DNA of 9,978 nt from Idiomarina sp. UBA6142 (lineage in GTDB: Bacteria > Pseudomonadota > Gammaproteobacteria > Enterobacterales > Alteromonadaceae), in contig DIVC01000072.1 of the NCBI GenBank assembly GCA_002423905.1, forward strand, positions 23,458 to 33,435, given 5' to 3'. Below are positions 1-7,328 of the stretch, in pieces. The notes under the pieces were generated by a model. That model saw only the letters and a program-made list of their open reading frames with translations. It had not been told where the DNA came from and did not search any database. The position numbers and the translations under genes were made by a program. Within the stretch, counting starts at the first letter, position 1; each line of letters opens with the position of its first letter.

Positions 1-1393
<1,393 letters not shown>

Positions 1394-1399
1394 GCTGAT

Positions 1400-1403
1400 C
1401 TCC
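1400..1403 (-). promoter_or_regulatory. Ribosome binding site deciding the rpe start
   Basis: On the minus strand GGAG (1403-1400) stands 6 nt before the ATG at 1393. The alternative in-frame TTG at 1405-1403 overlaps this motif and has no Shine-Dalgarno sequence of its own at a good distance. This supports the shorter Rpe of 224 residues. Confidence 0.8.
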
Positions 1404-1422
1404 AAAAGCTGTGACTGCGTAT

Positions 1423-1431
1423 AGTTTACCA
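1423..1431 (-). promoter_or_regulatory. Possible extended -10 promoter element for rpe-trpS
   Basis: Read on the minus strand, 1431-1423 is TGGTAAACT: a TG-N extension followed by a hexamer matching 4 of 6 TATAAT positions. Transcription would begin near 1416 and give a leader of about 23 nt. A TTGACT is present upstream (1455-1450), but the spacer would be 21 nt, too long for a standard sigma-70 pair. If this is the promoter, it relies on the extended -10. This is a weak call made by eye. Confidence 0.3.
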
Positions 1432-1475
1432 GAGGTTAGCGCGCTTATCAGTCAAAAATATATGCCAGTGCACAT

Positions 1476-1495
1476 AGCAAAATCGGTGTTTTGCT
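1476..1495. repeat. Inverted repeat AGCAAAA-N6-TTTTGCT, possible operator
   Basis: Two perfect 7-nt arms, AGCAAAA (1476-1482) and TTTTGCT (1489-1495), flank a 6-nt spacer. The dyad lies in the divergent intergenic region between rpe and the small exported-protein gene. It touches the possible -35 of the latter at 1491-1496. Its AT-rich arms and intergenic position suit a transcription-factor site better than a terminator. No regulator is identifiable from the window, and chance cannot be excluded for arms of this length. Confidence 0.4.
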
Positions 1496-1519
1496 GCTAT
1501 ATTTTGGATACTTTTTAAT
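1491..1519 (+). promoter_or_regulatory. Possible promoter for the small gene pair
   Basis: TTGCTG (1491-1496, 3 of 6 matches to TTGACA) and TTTAAT (1514-1519, 5 of 6 to TATAAT) are separated by 17 nt. Transcription would start near 1526, about 19 nt before the ATG at 1545. The -35 overlaps the right arm of the dyad at 1476-1495, so a protein bound there could repress it. The -35 is poor and the call is tentative. Confidence 0.35.
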
Positions 1520-1544
1520 CATCGGGGCAACATCAGGGGGGATT

Positions 1545-1853
1545 ATGCGTTATCCATTCGCTACCATCGCTGTGTTAACTGTTATCGCCTTATTAGGCGC
1601 TGCACAAAGCCCTGCATGGAAGAATACCGGCCTCAAGCAAGGCTGTGAACCCAATTATGCTGATGCAGAAATTGCTGAACCTGCTGATATCTGTGCTCTC
1701 AGTGGTGATGTGGTAACGTGGGGCGACTGGTTTAGTGGTGAGAGTCGCTCGACCCAGTTTCACTTCCTTGATTTCTTCGAACTCATGTTCGGTGATGACA
1801 ACAAACGTGATTACGGTAGCGGCGAACATGCTGGCCCTAAACTAGGCTACTAA
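1545..1853 (+). CDS. Small exported or membrane-anchored protein of unknown function (102 aa)
   Basis: I do not recognise this protein. The ATG at 1545 is preceded by a strong purine run (AGGGGGG, 1535-1541) 3 nt away; the frame extends upstream to a TTG at 1491 that has no better site. The N-terminus (MRYPFATIAVLTVIALLGAA) has one Arg followed by about 16 hydrophobic residues. This could be a signal peptide with cleavage near Gly18-Ala-Ala20, or an uncleaved membrane anchor. The rest is polar and acidic, with only two cysteines (Cys34 and Cys50) that could form a disulfide in the periplasm. An aromatic stretch (FHFLDFFELMF) is followed by a polar Asp, Lys, Arg and Gly rich tail ending in KLGY. 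The gene stops 29 nt before the DUF2970 gene on the same strand, so they may be co-transcribed. Coding status is well supported by start signal and amino-acid pattern, but the function is unknown. Confidence 0.7.
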   Translation: MRYPFATIAVLTVIALLGAAQSPAWKNTGLKQGCEPNYADAEIAEPADICALSGDVVTWGDWFSGESRSTQFHFLDFFELMFGDDNKRDYGSGEHAGPKLGY

Positions 1854-1882
1854 GGCATAACAACCCAGATGAGTTATTCGCT

Positions 1883-2092
1883 TTGTTAATTCAGCAACAC
1901 CCGGCTAAATCACCCAGCTTTTTTTCCGTCATGTTAAGCGTTGTCGCGGCTTTATTTGGTGTGCAAACCGAACAAAATCGACAGCGCGACTTTCAACATG
2001 GAAAGCCAGCGCTGTATATCGCCATTGGCGTTCTATTTATTGTGTTGTTTGTGCTTAGTTTACTGTTAATTGTGAACTGGGTACTGCCTTAG
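1883..2092 (+). CDS. DUF2970 family small membrane protein
   Basis: This 69-aa protein resembles the DUF2970 family of proteobacterial small membrane proteins, whose function is not known. Recognisable parts are a hydrophobic segment FFSVMLSVVAALFGVQ (residues 13-28), the polar motif TEQNRQRDFQHGKP (29-42), and one strong C-terminal transmembrane helix from about Leu44 to Leu68. The frame has no ATG before residue 17, which lies within the conserved segment, so the start is probably the TTG at 1883; a weak GATGAG sits 9 nt before it. An ATG at 1869 is in another frame and closes after six codons. The last 38 nt overlap the convergent prlC gene. The gene may share a transcript with the small gene just upstream. 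The family assignment comes from recalled sequence pattern. Confidence 0.8.
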   Translation: MLIQQHPAKSPSFFSVMLSVVAALFGVQTEQNRQRDFQHGKPALYIAIGVLFIVLFVLSLLLIVNWVLP

Positions 2093-4142
2093 TATTCCCA
2101 TGCCCCACAGCAATTCCCGAATGGCGTAATAACGCATCAATTTGAGGCTCACGGCCACGAAACTCGCGGAACAACAGCATGGCATCGCGTGAGCCACCGC
2201 GCTCTAAAATAGCCTGCAGAAATGCTTGCCCAGTTTCACGGTTAAAGATTCCATCTTCTTCAAAGCGCGAGTAAGCATCTGCTGATAACACCTCAGCCCA
2301 TTTGTAGCTGTAGTATCCGGCCGCATAGCCACCCGCAAAAATGTGGCCAAAGCTGTGCTGAAAACGGTTATACGCAGGCGGTATGCGTACTGCAACTTCA
2401 GCGCGAACAGCATCCAAAATCGCTTGGATTTGCCCTGGTTCGCCACCATAGTCGCGATGAATTAATAAATCAAACAGGCTAAATTCGAGCTGCCGAACCA
2501 TCTGCATGGCTGACTGGAAATTGCGCGCCGCTAACATGTTATCGAGTAATGCTTTTGGCAGCGGTTGACCACTTTCATAATGACCTGAAATTAGCGCTAG
2601 GGCGTCTGGCTCCCAACACCAGTTTTCCAGGAACTGTGACGGCAACTCAACGGCATCCCAGGCGACACCATTAATGCCAGCCACACCGGCGACATCGACT
2701 TTGGTCAACATGTGATGCAAACCGTGACCAAACTCATGAAACAGAGTCAGTACTTCGTCATGCGTAAATAGCGCCGGTTTATCACCCAGTGGCTTATTAA
2801 AGTTGCAGGTTAAATAGGCTACCGGCAGCTGCAATTGATGGTCTGTGGTAATACGTCGCACCGCACACTCAGCCATCCACGCACCACCACGCTTGCCCGT
2901 TCGGGCGTAGAGATCCAGATAAAAGCTACCACGGACATCATGGTTGCTATCGGTGATGGTGAAATAGCGCACGCTTGGATGCCAAGTTTCTACCCCACGC
3001 TGCTCTTCTACCTTGATGCCAAACAATAGATTAAAAATTTCAAATAACCCTTTAAGCACTTGATGTTCAGGGAAATACGGTCGTAGCTGCTCGTCAGAAA
3101 TCTGATAGTGGCGCTGTTTAAGTTTTTCGCTGTAGTAGGCAATATCCCATGCTTCGAGTTCGTTGACGCCATGCTCAGTCGCGGCAAAATCCAGAATGTC
3201 TTGATAATCAGCACCTGCTTGCGGCCGTGAACGCGCCGCCAAATCTCGTAAGAACTGTTCCACCTGATCCGCTGACTGTGCCATTTTGGTCGCCATCGAC
3301 AACTCCGCATAGTTGGCAAAGTCGAGTAGCTGCGCTAACTCAGCGCGTAATGATAGGATCTCATCCATGATGGCACTGTTGTCATACTGACCCGCCTGTG
3401 GGCCTTGGTCCGACGCACGCGTGCTAAACGCTTGATACATTACACGGCGCAATTCGCTTGAATCAGCGTAGGTCATCACCGGTAAATAGCTGGGAATATC
3501 TAAACCAAAGCGCCAGCCTTGCTGATCATGTTCATGAGCGCTGGCCGCGGCAGCTTCGATAGCACTTGGTGGTAAGCCCGCCAAGAAGCTTTCATCAGTG
3601 ACCAGATAGTGCCAACTATCGGTCGCATCAAGCAGATTATTACTAAAAGTTGAGGTGAGCTCAGCTTTGCGCGCCATGATATCGGCATAACGCTTTTTCT
3701 GTGCAGCCGGCAAGGCAATGCCCGACAGGGTAAAATCGCGCAGGGTATCATCAATCACTTTACGTTGGGCTTCGCTCAACTGGTTAAAATCGTCGCTATC
3801 ACGCAGGCTCTTAAAGGCTTGATACAGCCCCTCGTGCTGCCCCACAAAGGTGCCATACTCAGATAACAGCGGCAGGCACGTATCGTGCGCCGCACGCAAT
3901 TCCGCCGAGTTCATCACCGCATTTAAATGCGAGACCGGGTTCCAGCTACGTTCAAGGGCATCGTCTACTTGCTCCAGTGGCGCCACTAAACCGTCCCAAC
4001 TGAAATCACCACGGGTCAACACCGTTTCGATCATGGCTTTACAGTCAGCAATGCGCTGCTCAATCGCCGGCTGCACATGAGCTGCTTCTATCTGCGCAAA
4101 GGGCGGTAAATGATACTCACCGAGCAAAGGGTTTTGACTCAT
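2055..4142 (-). CDS. prlC: Oligopeptidase A, M3 family zinc metallopeptidase
   Basis: Oligopeptidase A (PrlC/OpdA) cleaves short peptides in the cytoplasm, including fragments of processed signal peptides. The 695-aa product begins MSQNPLLGEYHLPPF, typical of OpdA, and starts at the ATG at 4142 with AGAGGA 6 nt upstream. The zinc site HEFGH lies at residues 469-473 (His469, Glu470, His473). The third ligand expected for family M3 is Glu499 in VELPSQFLENW. Another conserved stretch, HSFGHIFAGGYAAGYYSYKWAEVLSADAY, is in the C-terminal part. The enzyme is about 15 residues longer than the 680 aa I recall for E. coli, all at the C-terminus (HGNTKAVPSSQLTVN). Most of that tail is encoded opposite the end of the DUF2970 gene, a 38-nt convergent overlap. 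The gene is divergent from the DPP IV gene across a 100-nt gap. Identity is very secure. Confidence 0.97.
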   Translation of the reverse strand: MSQNPLLGEYHLPPFAQIEAAHVQPAIEQRIADCKAMIETVLTRGDFSWDGLVAPLEQVDDALERSWNPVSHLNAVMNSAELRAAHDTCLPLLSEYGTFVGQHEGLYQAFKSLRDSDDFNQLSEAQRKVIDDTLRDFTLSGIALPAAQKKRYADIMARKAELTSTFSNNLLDATDSWHYLVTDESFLAGLPPSAIEAAAASAHEHDQQGWRFGLDIPSYLPVMTYADSSELRRVMYQAFSTRASDQGPQAGQYDNSAIMDEILSLRAELAQLLDFANYAELSMATKMAQSADQVEQFLRDLAARSRPQAGADYQDILDFAATEHGVNELEAWDIAYYSEKLKQRHYQISDEQLRPYFPEHQVLKGLFEIFNLLFGIKVEEQRGVETWHPSVRYFTITDSNHDVRGSFYLDLYARTGKRGGAWMAECAVRRITTDHQLQLPVAYLTCNFNKPLGDKPALFTHDEVLTLFHEFGHGLHHMLTKVDVAGVAGINGVAWDAVELPSQFLENWCWEPDALALISGHYESGQPLPKALLDNMLAARNFQSAMQMVRQLEFSLFDLLIHRDYGGEPGQIQAILDAVRAEVAVRIPPAYNRFQHSFGHIFAGGYAAGYYSYKWAEVLSADAYSRFEEDGIFNRETGQAFLQAILERGGSRDAMLLFREFRGREPQIDALLRHSGIAVGHGNTKAVPSSQLTVN

Positions 4143-4180
4143 ACGAATTCCTCTTGAATAATGCTGCTGTAGTTATTCTT

Positions 4181-4208
4181 TTGATGTGCGGTCAAGTGGC
4201 TTGATATT
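4181..4208 (+). promoter_or_regulatory. Possible promoter for the DPP IV gene
   Basis: TTGATG (4181-4186) and GATATT (4203-4208) each match 4 of 6 consensus positions and are separated by 16 nt. The leader to the ATG at 4243 would be about 28 nt. In the same gap, on the minus strand, TTGACC (4195-4190) might be a -35 for prlC, but I see no convincing -10 at a suitable distance. The call was made by eye and is tentative. Confidence 0.3.
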
Positions 4209-4232
4209 CAACCCACGCTGCCGCGAAACCAC

Positions 4233-4236
4233 AGGA
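4233..4236 (+). promoter_or_regulatory. Ribosome binding site deciding the DPP IV start
   Basis: AGGA stands 6 nt before the ATG at 4243. This choice places a clean lipoprotein signal peptide at the N-terminus. An in-frame GTG at 4186 would add 19 residues, including several charged ones, before that signal peptide. Confidence 0.75.
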
Positions 4237-4242
4237 TCTATT

Positions 4243-6525
4243 ATGCCAATGCCATCAGCACGGATCATCAGTGTTATTGCCTTACTTGCCCTAGCAGGTT
4301 GTACCACAAGCCCGAATAACAGTGAACAGAGCAGCAGCTCGAGCGCGACCAATAAGCAACAATTAACGCTAGACACCCTCTATGGCAACAATCCATTTCG
4401 GCTCAAGCGGGTGGGCAGCACACGCTGGCTTGCCGATGGTAGCGGCTATACCGACCTCGAGCCAGCCGCACAAGGTGATGGCGAAGACTTAGTCCGCTAT
4501 CATCCAGCCACTCAGCAGCGCGAGGTGCTAGTGACCGCGGCCCAATTGACTCCGTCAGGCGCCGATACGGCATTAGCTATTTACGATTACAGTTGGTCGG
4601 CGGATGGCAGTAAAATACTGCTATTTACCAATACCAAACGTTCATGGCGTACCCATACCTACGGTGATTATTGGGTTTACGATCGCGGCACTGAAAAACT
4701 ACAACAACTCGGTGGTAACGCCGAGCCATCGACGCTGCAGTTTGCCCAATTTGATCCGCAGGGCGAGCGCGTAGGCTACGTAATGCGCAACAACATTTAC
4801 GTTGAACACTTAAGTACTAGCAGCATTACTCAGCTCACCTATGACGGCTCCGAGACTATTGTTAATGGCACCTTTGATTGGGTCAACGAGGAAGAGTTTG
4901 GTCTCACGGTAGGCTTTGCCTGGAGCCCCAATGGCGAGCATATTGCCTACTGGCAGCTCGACACCTCAGGCACGCCGGTGTTCACCATGATTAATAATAC
5001 CGACACCTTGTACCCCACCTTAAAACAATTTCCCTACCCAAAGGTTGGCGAAACCAATGCCGCTCAGCGCATCGGCGTGATTACTGCCAACGGTGGTGAT
5101 ACCCAATGGCTGCCGCTGCCAGGCGACTCACGCCAGCATTATTTGGTGCGTATGCAGTGGGCCGGTAACAGTGAGCAATTATTGATTCAGCAAATGCCTC
5201 GCTCGCAAGCAACGAATACCGTGTTTATTGCCAATACCCAAACTGGTGCCGTGCGCGAACTACTGCGAGAAACTACCGAGAGTTGGGCGGACTATGTTGA
5301 TCACATTCAATTCGTCAATAATGGCGAAGCCTTTACCTGGCTAAGTGAACGCTCAGGCTGGCGTCATTTGTACCGGGTGCAGCGTGACAGCGGACGCATC
5401 AGCGCCATTACGCGCGGCAATTGGGATGTCATTGACGTGCTACAAATCAACGAAAGCAGCGGTTGGGTGTATTTTATGGCCTCGCCCGAAAACCCCCTCG
5501 AGCGCTACTTATACCGAGCTAGTCTGGATGGCAGCGGCAAGTTGGAACGCTTAACACCTGACCATGCTGGTAGCCATAGCTACCAGTTAGCTGCCAATGC
5601 CGACTATGCAGTTCATACCGTGAGCAGTGTTGGGCAAGTTCCGGTAACTCGCATGATCAGCCTGCCTGATCATCAACCGCTACGGGTGATTGAGGCAAAC
5701 ACCGATGCGCAACAAGCCTATAACGATATTGCCCAAGCACAGTTCGAATTTTTTCAAGTGGCGGCGCAAGACGGCCTCGCTTTAGATGGCTTCTTAATGA
5801 AGCCAGCTGACTTTGACCCGCGCAAAAAATATCCGCTTGTGATGTTCGTCTACGGCGAGCCGTGGGGCCAAACAGTGGCGAACAACTGGGGCGGCGAGCG
5901 CTTTTTGTTCCATACTTATTTAACCCAGCAAGGCTATTTAGTCGCCTCGGTGGATAACCGCGGCACCCGTTCACCACGTGGCTACGAGTGGCGCCGGTCG
6001 ATCTACAAACAACTCGGTATTATCACCGTGCGCGATCAACATGATGCCTTACAAGCGATGCTGCAACGCTGGAATTTCATCGATGGCGACCGGGTTGGCA
6101 TGTGGGGGCATAGTGGCGGCGGTACGCAAACACTTAATGCCCTGTTCCGCTACCCAGAGGCGTTTCACGTTGGTATGGCGTTAGCGCCAGTGCCTGATTT
6201 GACGCTTTACGACACCATCTATCAAGAACGCTACTCTGGGTTATTGCCAGAAAGCGCCGAGTCCTACCAAGAAACCTCGGCACTGACGCATGCCGCAAAC
6301 TTGCAAGGTAAACTGTTGCTGGTGCATGGAACTGGTGATGATAACGTGCATTTCCAAGGCTCTGAACGCTTGGTTAATGCGCTAATTCAGCATGGCAAAC
6401 AATTCGATTATTTTGCCTATCCAAACCGGACGCACGGTATCGCCGAAGGCCAAGGGACTACCCAACATTTGCGTACCATGATGGCGGAATTTTTACAGCG
6501 TAATCTGCCGGCCGGTGGCCGCTAA
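4243..6525 (+). CDS. Dipeptidyl peptidase IV (S9B family), predicted lipoprotein
   Basis: This serine peptidase releases N-terminal X-Pro (and X-Ala) dipeptides. The 760-aa product starts with a lipoprotein signal peptide whose lipobox LAGC ends at Cys20. It is followed by Thr21 and a Ser/Asn-rich linker (about 23-38), which suggests an outer-membrane anchor. A beta-propeller spans roughly 45-510. It contains DWVNEEEFG (Glu216-Glu218), the DPP IV double-Glu motif that grips the substrate N-terminus. The C-terminal alpha/beta-hydrolase domain holds the oxyanion tyrosine in FVYGEP (Tyr537), nucleophile Ser624 in WGHSGGG, Asp699 in GTGDDNVHFQ and His731 in NRTHGI. The Asp-to-His distance of 32 equals that in human DPP4. 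GHSGGG replaces the GWSYGG of the mammalian enzyme. The gene is divergent from prlC and ends 5 nt from the convergent ygjP-like gene. The family is very secure, and DPP IV specificity is strongly supported by the Glu motif. Confidence 0.95.
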   Translation: MPMPSARIISVIALLALAGCTTSPNNSEQSSSSSATNKQQLTLDTLYGNNPFRLKRVGSTRWLADGSGYTDLEPAAQGDGEDLVRYHPATQQREVLVTAAQLTPSGADTALAIYDYSWSADGSKILLFTNTKRSWRTHTYGDYWVYDRGTEKLQQLGGNAEPSTLQFAQFDPQGERVGYVMRNNIYVEHLSTSSITQLTYDGSETIVNGTFDWVNEEEFGLTVGFAWSPNGEHIAYWQLDTSGTPVFTMINNTDTLYPTLKQFPYPKVGETNAAQRIGVITANGGDTQWLPLPGDSRQHYLVRMQWAGNSEQLLIQQMPRSQATNTVFIANTQTGAVRELLRETTESWADYVDHIQFVNNGEAFTWLSERSGWRHLYRVQRDSGRISAITRGNWDVIDVLQINESSGWVYFMASPENPLERYLYRASLDGSGKLERLTPDHAGSHSYQLAANADYAVHTVSSVGQVPVTRMISLPDHQPLRVIEANTDAQQAYNDIAQAQFEFFQVAAQDGLALDGFLMKPADFDPRKKYPLVMFVYGEPWGQTVANNWGGERFLFHTYLTQQGYLVASVDNRGTRSPRGYEWRRSIYKQLGIITVRDQHDALQAMLQRWNFIDGDRVGMWGHSGGGTQTLNALFRYPEAFHVGMALAPVPDLTLYDTIYQERYSGLLPESAESYQETSALTHAANLQGKLLLVHGTGDDNVHFQGSERLVNALIQHGKQFDYFAYPNRTHGIAEGQGTTQHLRTMMAEFLQRNLPAGGR

Positions 6526-6530
6526 TGCGG

Positions 6531-7238
6531 CTATTCTAAGAAGTCGGCATAATCCAAAAACGCATCGTTCAGCACGGTCATGCCGTGCTGACGAAGCCAT
6601 TGATCGCTGCGCTGGTGATCCGGCGCATAACGCGCCACCAGCTGCCAAAATCTTGGTGAATGATTAAATTCTTGCAAATGACACAGCTCATGCAGCACCA
6701 CATCGGTGACTACCCACTCAGGCGCCAGCCACAACTTCCAACTAAACCTTAGCTCGCCTTTACGCGTGCAATGCCCCCATTTACTGCGAAAACTTCCAAC
6801 CGACCAAGCTTTTGGCTGTAACGGGTGAGCGCTTGGCCAGCGCGCAAAAAAATCATCCAGCCATTGCTGAGCCTGCTGCTGATACCATTGCTGAACCATT
6901 TGCGGTACTTTTTGTACGGGGTTGCTGCGGGTACTCACCGCAATCTGCAATAGCTCATGCTGAAAGCTAAGCTGATTGCGCTTGGCCGGCAAAACTTGTA
7001 GGGTCAAGGGCTGACCAAGCCAACGGACGCGCTCGCCGCTGCGCCACCGACGCGGTGGCAGTGCTTGCAATTGCTGGCGTTGCCGTTCTACGTGGGCAGT
7101 GATCCAAGCGCGCTTGGTGTGCACAAATGCAGCAATAGTGCGCTCTGGCATACGCAACGGCGCGTGTACCATAACCTCGCCAGCACTAATTTTTATTGCT
7201 AGAGTGCGCCGTTTACTGCGCTTAATGGTATAGCTCAT
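6531..7238 (-). CDS. YgjP-like (DUF45) zinc metalloprotein
   Basis: This 235-aa protein belongs to the YgjP-like metallopeptidase-fold family (DUF45, PF01863). The C-terminal half carries the diagnostic block GSFRSKWGHCTRKGELRFSWKL, then the zinc motif HELCH (His183, Glu184, His187) and the third ligand in NHSPRFW (His193). E. coli YgjP has been described as a UTP pyrophosphatase; whether this more distant relative does the same is unknown. A peptidase role is also unproven. The N-terminal half is basic and Gln-rich, with a short beta-type start (MSYTIKRSKRRTLAIKI). I chose the ATG at 7238, with a weak GGGTG 6 nt upstream. An in-frame GTG three codons earlier overlaps that motif. The 3' end faces the DPP IV gene with only 5 nt between stops and no terminator hairpin. 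The 5' end is divergent from gor. Confidence 0.92.
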   Translation of the reverse strand: MSYTIKRSKRRTLAIKISAGEVMVHAPLRMPERTIAAFVHTKRAWITAHVERQRQQLQALPPRRWRSGERVRWLGQPLTLQVLPAKRNQLSFQHELLQIAVSTRSNPVQKVPQMVQQWYQQQAQQWLDDFFARWPSAHPLQPKAWSVGSFRSKWGHCTRKGELRFSWKLWLAPEWVVTDVVLHELCHLQEFNHSPRFWQLVARYAPDHQRSDQWLRQHGMTVLNDAFLDYADFLE

Positions 7239-7315
7239 GCATTGCACCCGCAGTTATTTTGCGTGATCATACCGCAGATTTATTCGCACGGCATCGCCTT
7301 CAATCGACAGGCAAC

Positions 7316-7321
7316 AAGGAG
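7316..7321 (+). promoter_or_regulatory. Ribosome binding site deciding the gor start
   Basis: AAGGAG, a near-ideal Shine-Dalgarno sequence, lies 7 nt before the ATG at 7329. The frame continues upstream to an ATG at 7242, but that start would overlap the ygjP-like gene's start region and give a 29-residue extension that has no family counterpart. Confidence 0.85.
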
Positions 7322-7328
7322 CAGTACC

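Noticed and set aside
1394..1405. A longer Rpe starting at TTG 1405 (MEIS extension).
   Set aside because: That TTG overlaps the GGAG ribosome binding site serving the ATG at 1393, and the shorter protein aligns with the usual Rpe start.
4186..4242. A GTG start giving the DPP IV 19 more residues.
   Set aside because: It would place charged residues before the lipoprotein signal peptide. The ATG at 4243 has its own AGGA 6 nt upstream.
5653..5673. An 8-nt inverted repeat (ATGATCAG-N5-CTGATCAT) inside the DPP IV gene.
   Set aside because: It encodes ordinary propeller sequence (MISLPDH) and lies far from gene ends. The likeliest explanation is chance, helped by overlapping GATC sites.
7242..7328. 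An in-frame N-terminal extension of glutathione reductase from an ATG at 7242.
   Set aside because: The ATG at 7329 has an ideal AAGGAG. The upstream residues have no family counterpart, and the region is needed for the divergent ygjP-like gene's start.
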